Shown: piece by piece, positions 1 through 8,216 of the stretch | How the letters are laid out: each line of letters starts with the position of its first letter | Numbering within the stretch: position 1 is the first letter of the stretch | IMG/VR virus record: IMGVR_UViG_3300044630_004622 | Location: 1-20,666 of that record | Strand: one strand, 5' to 3' | Length of the DNA: 20,666 bases | Source: a virus | Translations under genes and position numbers: made by a program | Notes under the pieces: generated by a model | Told to the model about the DNA's origin: nothing | Databases searched by the model: none | The model's input: only the letters and a program-made list of their open reading frames with translations

Positions 1-990
1 CAAACTATAACGGCATATGGATTCCATTGTACGACCAATGGCTGCAATACGCTCTACTGGGTCTTCTACAGTGTCATAACTTTCATCAAACCAACGATCA
101 AATGTCTGAAATCCATAGCTCTTTAGATATTTTAGATTATAGGCTGGCCCAGCCAACACAAAAGGCATACGACTGATAATGGGTTTAAATATCTTTTCTG
201 TTAAATGATGTTTCTTCTCCCAGAAACACGTTTCTGTAATTAGATAGCAAAAACTCTCCTGGGTCTCAGATATTGCACTGAGACTAAAACTATGATTGGG
301 TATAACTGTCTGATCTTTATAGTCTATGCGTAGTGGAAAGTTCAGTTGACTGATAGTATCAATGGCCTGTTTGGATTGAGCTGTTGTGATTAGTCCAGTT
401 TCAGCAGCCTCCCGTAGACTGTCATAATAAGGCATACCATTAGCTTCAGGGCAGTTTTCATTGTAGCTTATGTGCCCTTGTGCTATTAGGTTCCGTTGTG
501 CTAGATCTGCGATTAATAGACTGCGATAAACTCGACGACTGCTGGTCAACCGATTAAATGAAATATATTTTTTAACTAGTGATCGTTGTTCAGATGGAAT
601 CAATCTGCTATCATATCTGGATCCACGGAACCAATCGTGTGCTGCAAATGCGTGATGGAAGTAATAAACACTGGGCCAGCCATATTTTTGTTTGATATGA
701 TCCAAAGCATCACTATTTTGTTCTGTGGTAATTAATATAAATGGACCCTGATAGTTTGAGGCAATGTGGTCAAACAACTCATAATTAAACTCTCCGTAAA
801 TAGGCTCTTGATCATAACAAATGAACATTGGTCCACGTGGCGAGGAAAAATCCAATGAATCATTGGTTAGCCTTTCCAGATTTTCTGGTTTGGTTGACCC
901 ATAAGGCATTAGACAAAGTAGTCGGGGATCTGTTATAATAGTACGTAGGTATAGCCAGATATTTTCGTAGTGACTGTGGATATTATACAT
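1..990 (-). CDS. Glycosyltransferase-like phage protein, partial (C-terminus outside window)
   Basis: An open frame of 330 codons runs from an ATG at 990 to the window edge with no stop, so the C-terminus is missing. The visible end carries a block at about residues 258-305 with H-L-T-E-K-I-F-K-P-I, then P-F-V-L-A-G, then F-D-E-S-Y-D. A TEK..KP...PF..xG pattern of this kind occurs near the nucleotide-sugar site of GT10/exostosin-like glycosyltransferases and in many phage hypotheticals. An earlier block, K-Y-I-S-F-N-R (about 141-147), is also typical of this phage group. Activity is therefore inferred, not shown. No Shine-Dalgarno sequence is visible before the ATG. The start overlaps head-to-head with the start of the plus-strand gene. 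Its neighbours suggest a role in glycan decoration or sugar transfer. A different, non-enzymatic role remains possible. Confidence 0.6.
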   Translation of the reverse strand, partial: MYNIHSHYENIWLYLRTIITDPRLLCLMPYGSTKPENLERLTNDSLDFSSPRGPMFICYDQEPIYGEFNYELFDHIASNYQGPFILITTEQNSDALDHIKQKYGWPSVYYFHHAFAAHDWFRGSRYDSRLIPSEQRSLVKKYISFNRLTSSRRVYRSLLIADLAQRNLIAQGHISYNENCPEANGMPYYDSLREAAETGLITTAQSKQAIDTISQLNFPLRIDYKDQTVIPNHSFSLSAISETQESFCYLITETCFWEKKHHLTEKIFKPIISRMPFVLAGPAYNLKYLKSYGFQTFDRWFDESYDTVEDPVERIAAIGRTMESICRYSL

Positions 991-3811
991 GTTTGATGTT
1001 TTCTATTTCGGGCCTAAGCCCGGCTTGTTTGAATTTGAGAGACCTGCTGAGAGTTTGGAACATGCGGCCTCTATGTGCCGTACTGGGTATTACTGGTATA
1101 TTTATGGGGGCAACGACTACACTGAATTTGATTTCAGCTATCAGCCAGTACCCTGGGAAAGCCACTATACACACGTCTGGCCTGATCAACACCAATCCAA
1201 CGGCAATGTATATCTAACAAATAATCCTGCCGCACCACATCATTATCACACTGAGCAACGTGTTCATCGGTTGGGCGATCCCGATTGCTTTTTTGTTCCC
1301 GACTATATAGATACGGCAACAGTTGATTATCGTTGGAGTCCAGATCCAGCCAGTCCATCCTACGTATACCACTTTCCCAGTCAACACCAGAGTGCCAGTG
1401 GAGTAACATACACCGTTCCTGGTGCCACTGACGTTAAACTAACTGATGGCTTTATTGTGCGCTCTGTGGAACATGGTGAGTGGTACATACCTGATAATAT
1501 TGATGTCGCCAGTGTGGATCGGACCTGGCATCCCAATGTATTAGATCCTGCTGTAAACTATCACTTCCCAGTTCAATGGAATTGGGATAATATTGGTGGT
1601 CCTGTATACCGTATGCCAGGCGCAACTGGTGACAAATATGTTACTGATTTTGTTGCTCGCACACAGGCCAATATGGATCATTGGGTTATACCTGATAACA
1701 TTAAACAGGACACATTCGATTTCAGCTGGGTACCACATCCCGCTGACCCACCATTCATTTATAAATTCCCCACAGTGTGGAATTCTGAGGGAGGTCCAGA
1801 ATATCATGTCCCTGGCGCTACACAAGAAAAATATATAACCGACCTGGTAGCTGAGACGTTGCCAGAAATGGACAGATGGAGTATCCCTGAAGAGATTAAT
1901 AAAAATGAAGTGGATTTCAGCTGGTGCCCACACCCCAAAGATCCTCCATACATTTATCACTTTGGAACCGATTATCAACAGAGCGTGGGACTTACCTATA
2001 CAGTGCCCGGAGCTACAGAGCTTAAATTTGCTGGTTCAGTGCCTGTTCGTAACGAAAAACGCAATGTTCTAGAAGTTCTAGACGTGTTTTTTGTTGATAA
2101 GAACAATGCCACGGCACAGACACGTTACGAGCGACTAAAGGTAAAGTATCCCCGTATACAAAAGATTCGCTATGCCAACAGCATGATGGACACTATCAAG
2201 CGATGTGTTTCCAGAACTCAAACAAATAAATTCTGGGTCATTAGTTCGGAATATGATTACGACAATTTTGATTTTGCCTGGCATGCAGAGCCCTGGCAAA
2301 GTTATATGACCCACGTGTTCCCCAGCCAACATCAGAAATGGTCCGACACTTTTCTTATCAATCGATGGGAATTTGAGCGACATAGTCAGTGGGTCACGGG
2401 ATTAGAACAATTTCCCAACTTAAATTTTGTGACCAATCAACAGGTGGTCAAGCCAGAAAATCTACATAACATCTATTATGTGGATCATGGTAATGGCACT
2501 ATTGCCCGACATCAATACGAGGTTCTGCGTGAGCATCACCCTGACATGGTGATTACTCGTTTTGTGGGCAACTATCTGGAAACATTTAAACGTATCATGT
2601 CCACTGCTGAGACAGAATATGTCTGGATCATCAACAGCATCTGCGACTACACACAGTTTGATTTTACCTGGCAACCCGAGCCCTGGCAGGCAGAAATGAT
2701 TCACGTGTTCCAGAGCGATCATACCAAAGAGGGTGACACCTTTTATATCCACGTGGAGTCGTTTCGAAAGCAGATGTATGAATTAGATATACTAGACTTC
2801 TTTAATGTTATTAACTATATCCAGGAACCCAGCGTCAATAGATTTTTAACACCGATGCATTTCTACGACGGTGATAATCTTATTGAAGAAATCAAGAACT
2901 ATAAGTTTGAAACACCATATGTATTCTTTACCAAAGATCGTGAACGATATAATTCATCTAAACTTATAATTCCACGTTATCAATTGTGGAGCGAGAAAGA
3001 CCGAACTGTGGTGAGATACAACGGCAGTGGCAGCAGCTCATTAGTACCACGGGATATCAAGTCACATCTTAAAACACAGATATATGATTATCCCTATATC
3101 AGTAAACTTCACAGTGGAAACACAGACCAACTACTGGACATCGTCTATATTAGTAATGGTGAACCAGATGAACATCGATGGTTTAAGCATACAGAATACA
3201 TGTCTAATCGCGCAGTGAAATGGAGTCGTGGAGTTAATGGGCGTGTGGCAGCATATCAGGCCGCGGCTAAATTAAGCAACACGCCCTGGTTTTTCATGGT
3301 ATTTGCCAAACTAGAAGTTCTGGGTGGGAATTTTGATTGGCACTGGCAACCTGACTATTTTCAAGGACCCAAGCATTATATATTCAATGCAAAAAATCCA
3401 GTCAATGGTCTAGAGTACGGACACATGGGCATGATTGCTTACAATCGAAATCTAGTACTAAGCAACAACGACCCTGGTATTGACTTTACCTTGAGTCAAC
3501 CACATGAGTCAGTGCCCATGCTCAGTGGAATAGCACACTTCAATCAAGATCCCTGGATGACCTGGCGCACTGCCTTTCGCGAAGTACTCAAGTTAAAACA
3601 CTTTATGGAAATCGAACCCACTGTGGAAACTGAACATCGTTTGGATACTTGGCTTACAGTTGCCACTGGAGAATATTCAGAATGGTGCCTGCGTGGAGCA
3701 CATGATGCTGTATCTTATTATAATGAGGTTGCTGGGGATTATGAACTGCTGAAGCTGTCGTTTGACTGGGTCTGGCTGCGTGACAGATTTAACGCAAGTA
3801 GTTCTGTATAG
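989..3811 (+). CDS. Large modular repeat protein with decayed GT-A-like modules (940 aa)
   Basis: This is the only plus-strand gene in the window. Its 940 residues are made of recurring modules. Residues 1-83, about 362-458 and 492-588 each run from an F-Y/F-V-D type strand through a helix to a D-Y-x-x-F-D-F-x-W-x-x-x-P-W block and a H-V-F/W-x-x-x-H end. Residues 101-355 hold four shorter repeats of about 60-67 residues (W-x-I-P-D-x-I ... P-P-Y-I-Y-H-F ... P-G-A-T). The C-terminal part, about 715-790, looks like the first half of a GT-A glycosyltransferase: I-V-Y-I-S-N-G-E-P-D, then V-N-G-R-V-A-A-Y-Q-A-A-A. The position where relatives have a DxD metal motif reads M-V-F-A-K-L-E-V, so catalysis through a DxD is doubtful. 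The N-terminal module matches the later ones, which supports the start at 989; a weak GTGGA lies upstream. The 3' end overlaps the opposing aminotransferase gene by 23 bases. Function unknown; sugar recognition is an inference. Confidence 0.85.
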   Translation: MFDVFYFGPKPGLFEFERPAESLEHAASMCRTGYYWYIYGGNDYTEFDFSYQPVPWESHYTHVWPDQHQSNGNVYLTNNPAAPHHYHTEQRVHRLGDPDCFFVPDYIDTATVDYRWSPDPASPSYVYHFPSQHQSASGVTYTVPGATDVKLTDGFIVRSVEHGEWYIPDNIDVASVDRTWHPNVLDPAVNYHFPVQWNWDNIGGPVYRMPGATGDKYVTDFVARTQANMDHWVIPDNIKQDTFDFSWVPHPADPPFIYKFPTVWNSEGGPEYHVPGATQEKYITDLVAETLPEMDRWSIPEEINKNEVDFSWCPHPKDPPYIYHFGTDYQQSVGLTYTVPGATELKFAGSVPVRNEKRNVLEVLDVFFVDKNNATAQTRYERLKVKYPRIQKIRYANSMMDTIKRCVSRTQTNKFWVISSEYDYDNFDFAWHAEPWQSYMTHVFPSQHQKWSDTFLINRWEFERHSQWVTGLEQFPNLNFVTNQQVVKPENLHNIYYVDHGNGTIARHQYEVLREHHPDMVITRFVGNYLETFKRIMSTAETEYVWIINSICDYTQFDFTWQPEPWQAEMIHVFQSDHTKEGDTFYIHVESFRKQMYELDILDFFNVINYIQEPSVNRFLTPMHFYDGDNLIEEIKNYKFETPYVFFTKDRERYNSSKLIIPRYQLWSEKDRTVVRYNGSGSSSLVPRDIKSHLKTQIYDYPYISKLHSGNTDQLLDIVYISNGEPDEHRWFKHTEYMSNRAVKWSRGVNGRVAAYQAAAKLSNTPWFFMVFAKLEVLGGNFDWHWQPDYFQGPKHYIFNAKNPVNGLEYGHMGMIAYNRNLVLSNNDPGIDFTLSQPHESVPMLSGIAHFNQDPWMTWRTAFREVLKLKHFMEIEPTVETEHRLDTWLTVATGEYSEWCLRGAHDAVSYYNEVAGDYELLKLSFDWVWLRDRFNASSSV
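1289..2053 (+). repeat. Four tandem protein repeats of about 60-67 residues
   Basis: Inside the 940-residue protein four units follow each other at about 1289-1480, 1481-1681, 1682-1876 and 1877-2053. Each starts with a W/F-x-I/V-P-D/E-x-I motif, continues with a D-x-x-W-x-P-x-x-x-x-P block and an aromatic Y-x-F stretch, and ends with P-G-A-T. The DNA has diverged more than the protein, so these are old duplications kept under selection rather than recent copies. Confidence 0.8.
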
Positions 3812-4904
3812 TGTCCACTACCTGTTCTACTTCGTAATCTTCTAGTTCAGGATAGATGGGTAAACTCATACACTCACGGGTGAATGCAGTGCTTTCGTGA
3901 TATTGATCCAGATTGTAACCGTCATACTTCCAACTTACTGGTAACTCAGCCAGTGTCTTGTCGTAATGTATACGAGTATCAATACCCTCGTGTGCCAGTG
4001 CTGTGCGCAGGCCATGTCGTTCAGACAGTCTGATGACATACTTGTGCCAGGCATGCTCTACACCTTCAGTCACTTGCGGTACATCCACAAACTCACATAG
4101 TCCGCCAGTATAATACTCGGCAATTTCACGACGGCGATCTTGCCAGGCATCAAAGTGTCGCAGTTTAACCAGCATCTGAGCGCAATCGCTCTCGGACATT
4201 TTACTATTAGTACCGGCGAAATGGTGCCCTTCTTGTTTGCCATTGTCGCGCATGTCATACAATTCTTCTGCTATGCCCAGATCGTCTGTCAGTATCATGC
4301 CACCGGATCCGTAGTTGGGCAAATTTTTAGTGGGATCAAAACTCAGTACACTAACAGTTCCCAGCTTACCTGACGGTATTCCACGATAGCTGGCACCAAA
4401 GCTCTGTGCTGCATCTTCAATAATATACATTTCTTCATTATTGAAGAACTCAGTGATGATGCGGAAACGATCATAATCCACTACATTACCAAACAGATTG
4501 GCATACATTATACTGTGTACGCCAGATCCTTTTAGTGCAAAATCTATGCTTTCCAGATTAATCAATGCCTGGGCATCAGTATCGCAGAACACTGGAATAT
4601 GCCCAGCCATGATCACACTATTGACTGTGGCAGCAAAACTGATATTGGGAATTAATACCTGACTTTTCCGTGGGATCATTAATCTCATGGCCATGATCAA
4701 TCCCTGAGTGCAGCTATTTACAGCCACAGCATAGGTTCGATCACATCGCAATGCCATGGCTCTTTCAAAATACCTGGTGTACTGTCCGTCCAATACTTGC
4801 CCACTGGTATAGACTGTGTCCACTGTATCCAGTATTTCTTGTCGCAAGTTTTCGTATTGACGCTTAACACCAAAGAATGGTATTTTAAATATGTTGCTAG
4901 CCAT
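3789..4904 (-). CDS. DegT/DnrJ/EryC1/StrS-family PLP sugar aminotransferase
   Basis: The 371-residue protein has the normal family length and fold order. Enzymes of this family transfer an amino group, usually from glutamate, to a keto-sugar nucleotide using pyridoxal phosphate. The E-D-A-A-Q motif at 163-167 supplies the Asp that holds the pyridine nitrogen, and S-F-D-P-T-K-N at 188-194 carries the likely Schiff-base Lys193, followed by a G-S-G-G-M-I stretch. The C-terminal half has the expected H-A-W-H-K-Y-V and R-I-H-Y substrate-side motifs. The start ATG overlaps the end of the epimerase gene by 8 bases, so the two are probably co-translated and act in one pathway, the epimerase or dehydratase product being aminated here. 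The exact sugar cannot be told. The 3' end overlaps the convergent 940-residue gene by 23 bases. Confidence 0.93.
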   Translation of the reverse strand: MASNIFKIPFFGVKRQYENLRQEILDTVDTVYTSGQVLDGQYTRYFERAMALRCDRTYAVAVNSCTQGLIMAMRLMIPRKSQVLIPNISFAATVNSVIMAGHIPVFCDTDAQALINLESIDFALKGSGVHSIMYANLFGNVVDYDRFRIITEFFNNEEMYIIEDAAQSFGASYRGIPSGKLGTVSVLSFDPTKNLPNYGSGGMILTDDLGIAEELYDMRDNGKQEGHHFAGTNSKMSESDCAQMLVKLRHFDAWQDRRREIAEYYTGGLCEFVDVPQVTEGVEHAWHKYVIRLSERHGLRTALAHEGIDTRIHYDKTLAELPVSWKYDGYNLDQYHESTAFTRECMSLPIYPELEDYEVEQVVDTIQNYLR

Positions 4905-5874
4905 TTAACTTATTTTGCCAGTAGTCTGACGATTTGAACCATTCATAGTATCTACGGAAACCTTCTTCCACAGTCACAGTGGGCGTGTAACCCAGTTCAC
5001 GAACGGCACATTCAATACTTAATCTACCACGGCTGGGGAAGTCGGCATCCTTGCCGCGTATTTCTATACTACCCTTACCTGCTATGCCAATGGCTATTTC
5101 TGCAGCATCTTTCAGCGTATAAAGGCGTGTATCACTGCGTGTAATGTTGTAAATCTTGTTGTTGGCGGCTGGTTTTGTCGCAGCCAGTACTATACCCTGT
5201 GCAGTATCTTCTACATAGGTAAAATCCAATACTTCGCTGGCACCATTTATTTTAAGAACATTGCCGCGCATAGCACCCAGCATAAACTTACTAACCACAC
5301 GATCCTCGACATCCCACTCGCCATATACTGCACTAGGACGAATAATAACATGATCAAAAGCACCACGTCTAGTGTAGTCTTCAACAAGTTTTTCTCCCAT
5401 GTATTTCATAATACCATAGTGTCCAATGGGACGGCATGGTGATGCCTCAACCACATCGTTATCAAAATCACCATACACCATGCTGCTACTGATATAGACA
5501 AACTTGGGTATGTTGTTTTGTTTGGTCAATTCCAATAGGTTAATCAGTGCAGGACACATCACTTCGCCACCCCAGACTGGATTTTGTCCTACAACCTTCT
5601 GTCTGGGAAAACTGGCCAGATGTATAACTCCATCCACTTGTCCAGCTTTTTCAAATGCTGCACGAACAGCAGTGTATTCTCTGATGTCAATCTCGTGTAC
5701 CGTTGCATCGAATCTTTTCTGACGTTCCACAGCCAGGTATTCTAATTCTGGTTTGGGAACAAACCCATAGTTGGTCAGACAGTCAATCACAAAACATTCA
5801 TGACCCAGCTGTTCCAACTGATGTACCACATTATGCCCGATGAAGCCGGCACCGCCTGTTACAATATATTTCAT
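4897..5874 (-). CDS. NAD-dependent epimerase/dehydratase (extended SDR)
   Basis: The 325-residue protein is a full-length extended short-chain dehydrogenase acting on nucleotide sugars. It opens with the Rossmann motif T-G-G-A-G-F-I-G at 6-13, has a cofactor Asp at the end of the second strand (about D31), and an I-S-S-S-M-V-Y-G stretch at 128-135. The catalytic Y-x-x-x-K is Y153/K157, and R-P-S-A-V-Y-G-E at 179-186 is the usual substrate-domain border. Candidate reactions are C4 epimerisation or 4,6-dehydration of a UDP- or dTDP-sugar; the sequence alone does not decide between them. The ATG overlaps the thyA stop by 4 bases (ATGA), and the gene is followed by the aminotransferase, which suggests joint synthesis of an amino sugar for phage or host surface glycans. 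Confidence 0.93.
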   Translation of the reverse strand: MKYIVTGGAGFIGHNVVHQLEQLGHECFVIDCLTNYGFVPKPELEYLAVERQKRFDATVHEIDIREYTAVRAAFEKAGQVDGVIHLASFPRQKVVGQNPVWGGEVMCPALINLLELTKQNNIPKFVYISSSMVYGDFDNDVVEASPCRPIGHYGIMKYMGEKLVEDYTRRGAFDHVIIRPSAVYGEWDVEDRVVSKFMLGAMRGNVLKINGASEVLDFTYVEDTAQGIVLAATKPAANNKIYNITRSDTRLYTLKDAAEIAIGIAGKGSIEIRGKDADFPSRGRLSIECAVRELGYTPTVTVEEGFRRYYEWFKSSDYWQNKLNG

Positions 5875-6764
5875 ACAGCCATTTCTGCCTTTATAGGTGG
5901 GTGTGACGTATATCCATCCAGGCGTATATCTGCCATGGTGAAATCGTCTATGTTTTGTATATCTGGATTAATCCAGAGTTGTGGTGCAGGTAAGGGTTCA
6001 CGTTCAAGTTGCTCTTTTACCTGTCCTATGTGATTGAGATATATGTGTGCATCGCCTAGCACGTGAACGAACTCTCCAACCTGTAACTGACACACTTGAG
6101 CTATAAGATGCGTAAGCAAACTATAGCTTGCGATGTTAAAAGGTACTCCCAAAAACATATCACAACTTCTCTGATACATCTGGCAACTTAACTTGCCATC
6201 TGCAACATAGAACTGAGCAAACGCATGACATGGTGGCAGGGCCATCTGGTCTAATTCACCAGGGTTCCAAGCAGATAATATGTGTCTTCGTCCATGTGGA
6301 TCACGTTTGATTCCTTCTATCAGCTGGCTCAGCTGATCAACTTCTGTAATGTCTGCGACAACCTGTTCAGTAGTACCTATACACCAATGACTTTCTTTGG
6401 TGGTATAACGACGCCAGTGGCGCCACTGTACTCCGTATACACGACCCAGATCGCCTTCAAACTTAGCTTGAGGTTTCCAGTAAGGAGCAAGAGCATTAGG
6501 AGTCCAAATAGTTACGTTACCCTCTGCTGTGCCGTGTGTAATCTCTGCCAGACGACGTTCGTCGCCCGAGCCTTCAATCATCCATAATAACTCGCCCACA
6601 CAGGCCTTCCATGCGAGCTTTTTAGTAGTTACTGCGGGGAATGATTCTGCTAGGTTATATCGCTGTTGCATACCGAATCGGCTAACGGTGCCCACACCGG
6701 TGCGATCTGATTTCTGTGTACCTGTATCAAGTACTTGTCTGAGTGCGTCTAAATACTGGTTCAT
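5871..6764 (-). CDS. thyA: Thymidylate synthase (folate-dependent, ThyA type)
   Basis: The enzyme methylates dUMP to dTMP with methylene-tetrahydrofolate, giving dihydrofolate, and so feeds phage DNA synthesis. The 297-residue protein is slightly longer than bacterial ThyA (about 264), mainly from an insertion at about 118-145. Phosphate-binding Arg21 lies in R-T-G-V-G-T. The nucleophile is Cys179 in L-P-P-C-H. The R-R-H segment is at 159-161, and the dUMP-binding block Q-R-S-C-D-M-F-L-G-V-P-F-N is at 198-210. The H-V-L-G-D-A-H-I-Y motif is at 234-242. The start overlaps the dihydrofolate reductase gene by 38 bases, with no clear Shine-Dalgarno, so translation coupled to the upstream gene is likely. 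The two products work in one cycle. Confidence 0.97.
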   Translation of the reverse strand: MNQYLDALRQVLDTGTQKSDRTGVGTVSRFGMQQRYNLAESFPAVTTKKLAWKACVGELLWMIEGSGDERRLAEITHGTAEGNVTIWTPNALAPYWKPQAKFEGDLGRVYGVQWRHWRRYTTKESHWCIGTTEQVVADITEVDQLSQLIEGIKRDPHGRRHILSAWNPGELDQMALPPCHAFAQFYVADGKLSCQMYQRSCDMFLGVPFNIASYSLLTHLIAQVCQLQVGEFVHVLGDAHIYLNHIGQVKEQLEREPLPAPQLWINPDIQNIDDFTMADIRLDGYTSHPPIKAEMAV

Positions 6765-7233
6765 ATGTCACAAAGGTTGATTTAAAGTCGGAGGCCACAC
6801 TTGCGCCAGTCATCTGAAAGCCACGCAAGAATACCTTGAGGTCTATTTTAGTATCTACTTTAAACGATTCCTGGAAATGTGTCAAATGAACACGATCCAG
6901 AATGTCTATACATTCCACTAGTAGTTTAGGGCCACCCACTACCCAGATGATTTTATCCGGGTGTAGTTGCTCCAATCTTAATACTTCAGATTTAATATCG
7001 CCACTGACCTGACCAGCATGAAATACTGGACGATTGGTAGCCACATATACGATACGACCAGGTAGCGGCTTGGGTAGTTTAGGGTCGTCCCAGGTCTTGC
7101 GACCCATTACAACCACATGATCTTTAGTTAGTTTTTGAAAGTGCGCCAGATCAGCAGGGTTGTGGGGCCACGGTAATGTACCGTTGAACCCCATGCCGCC
7201 CCAAAAGTCTGCCGCGAACACGGCATTTATCAT
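6727..7233 (-). CDS. Dihydrofolate reductase
   Basis: The 168-residue protein has the standard length of bacterial and phage DHFR and reduces dihydrofolate to tetrahydrofolate with NADPH, restoring the cofactor used by the adjacent thymidylate synthase. Visible motifs are G-M-G-F-N-G-T-L-P-W in the N-terminal loop, the acidic folate-binding residue Asp28, the V-V-M-G-R-K-T-W segment at 41-48 that binds NADPH, P-G-R-I-V-Y-V-A-T-N-R at 58-68, and W-V-V-G-G at 97-101. The start shares ATGA with the preceding gene's stop (4-base overlap). Its 3' end overlaps the thyA start by 38 bases. In phage T4 the equivalent pair is frd-td. Confidence 0.96.
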   Translation of the reverse strand: MINAVFAADFWGGMGFNGTLPWPHNPADLAHFQKLTKDHVVVMGRKTWDDPKLPKPLPGRIVYVATNRPVFHAGQVSGDIKSEVLRLEQLHPDKIIWVVGGPKLLVECIDILDRVHLTHFQESFKVDTKIDLKVFLRGFQMTGASVASDFKSTFVTYEPVFRRTQTST

Positions 7234-7577
7234 AGATTTTTTAGTAGATTGTCAGTTGCTGGTTGAATTGCTTTGGCCACATGATCCACACTGATAAAAA
7301 AGTCCACGCTTTTGATAATATCATCCAATCGCAATAGTTTTTCATTAATGTCGAACTCTAGATCTTCGGGAGTGACTCCCTCGGATAGCAATTCTTGTAT
7401 GTTGATATTTACTTTGGTGCCATCAACAAGATTTACAGTAATACTCTTTAATACCGAGACAGGGGCTTCATCTTTATCAACTTCTTTTAAAATCTGACGC
7501 CACTTGTCCCGTTCGGTGATGCTTAATTTAAGCCGCTTGTTTTTTCTTGGCGGTTTTTCTGGTTTTTGTTGTGCCAT
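7230..7577 (-). CDS. Small phage protein of unknown function (115 aa)
   Basis: The product starts with a strongly basic segment (residues 3-18, rich in Lys, Arg and Pro), followed by a helical, charged body and the segment V-N-L-V-D-G-T-K-V-N-I-N-I-Q at about 48-61, which looks like beta strands. No catalytic motif is recognised. The ATG lies 50 bases inside the end of the upstream 224-residue gene, and both frames are lysine rich there. The stop overlaps the DHFR ATG by 4 bases. No good Shine-Dalgarno is seen, so coupled translation is likely. The basic tail could bind nucleic acid, but that is a guess. Confidence 0.75.
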   Translation of the reverse strand: MAQQKPEKPPRKNKRLKLSITERDKWRQILKEVDKDEAPVSVLKSITVNLVDGTKVNINIQELLSEGVTPEDLEFDINEKLLRLDDIIKSVDFFISVDHVAKAIQPATDNLLKNL

Positions 7578-8202
7578 TAGTTGCTGCCGGGTTAAGTGAT
7601 ACTGCTTCTGCTTCTAGTCTTTTAGCCTCGGCTATCAACTGTTCGGCTTGTAACTTCATACTAGCTGCCTGGGCAATACGTTGTGCAGCCAGTTGCTCAT
7701 CAGTTAATACTTCACCAATGGCTGCGGTGCTAGGATTGGCTTCTTGTGTACGGCTAGCTGGGCTCACACCAACTTCACGTGGTGCTCGCTTTTTGCTGGA
7801 CATACCAGTATTAGCATCCATTTCAGCCATCTTTTTAATAGCTTCTTCACCAGTCTTCATTTCGTTTAAGATGGCGTTTAGCTCATCCAAACGAACGCTT
7901 GATTTGGCATTGGGAGTAATTACCACCTGATTGGTATTGATCTTTTTCATCAATCCCTGACGGTGTAATGCTTCTAGACAGTTGGTACCATCTTTCATGG
8001 TAACACGAAATAGTGCATCAGCCAACTCTTCTGAGTTTTGTCCCACAGCACTTTCTAGACATGACATGACTTCGTCATGATACATCTGTGGCAGTGCGTC
8101 GCTATACAGTACCAAGCACATGTGCTCGTCACCGGGAATCTGGCGGTATACGAGAACAATCTTCTTGTTATCGTGGCGGCCAACGTGTTTTAACATTTGC
8201 AT
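7528..8202 (-). CDS. Conserved-looking phage protein, Ala/Glu coiled coil and Lys-rich tail (224 aa)
   Basis: I do not recognise a function. The N-terminal half (about 1-115) is a compact alpha/beta region with short hydrophobic strands (K-K-I-V-L-V-Y-R, M-C-L-V-L-Y). Residues about 165-205 form an Ala/Glu/Gln-rich helix that reads as a coiled coil, and the last 15 residues are Thr/Lys rich and very basic. An AAGGA eight bases before the ATG gives a good ribosome binding site. The gene follows the 82-residue gene by 14 bases, and its 3' end overlaps the next gene by 50 bases. The architecture would fit a DNA- or scaffold-associated protein, without proof. Confidence 0.8.
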   Translation of the reverse strand: MQMLKHVGRHDNKKIVLVYRQIPGDEHMCLVLYSDALPQMYHDEVMSCLESAVGQNSEELADALFRVTMKDGTNCLEALHRQGLMKKINTNQVVITPNAKSSVRLDELNAILNEMKTGEEAIKKMAEMDANTGMSSKKRAPREVGVSPASRTQEANPSTAAIGEVLTDEQLAAQRIAQAASMKLQAEQLIAEAKRLEAEAVSLNPAATNGTTKTRKTAKKKQAA

Positions 8203-8216
8203 TTTATTTTCCTTGA

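Noticed and set aside
991-1030. GC-rich hairpin CGGGC-N4-GCCCG near the divergent starts as terminator or attenuator
   Set aside because: Only five pairs, no T-run on either strand, and it is explained by the coding sequence of the plus gene.
1541-1978. Minus-strand open frame of 145 codons inside the 940-residue gene
   Set aside because: The plus-strand frame has protein-level repeats across this region, so the minus frame is a by-product.
1289-2053. Repeat region considered as a CRISPR array or DNA satellite
   Set aside because: Repeats are conserved as protein, not as DNA, and there are no identical short repeats with regular spacers.
3020-3070. The string S-S-S-L-V-P-R in the 940-residue protein looks like the thrombin site of expression vectors
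   Set aside because: Flanking DNA is in frame, has the same base use as the rest of the gene and no His tag or vector sequence follows; a chance match.
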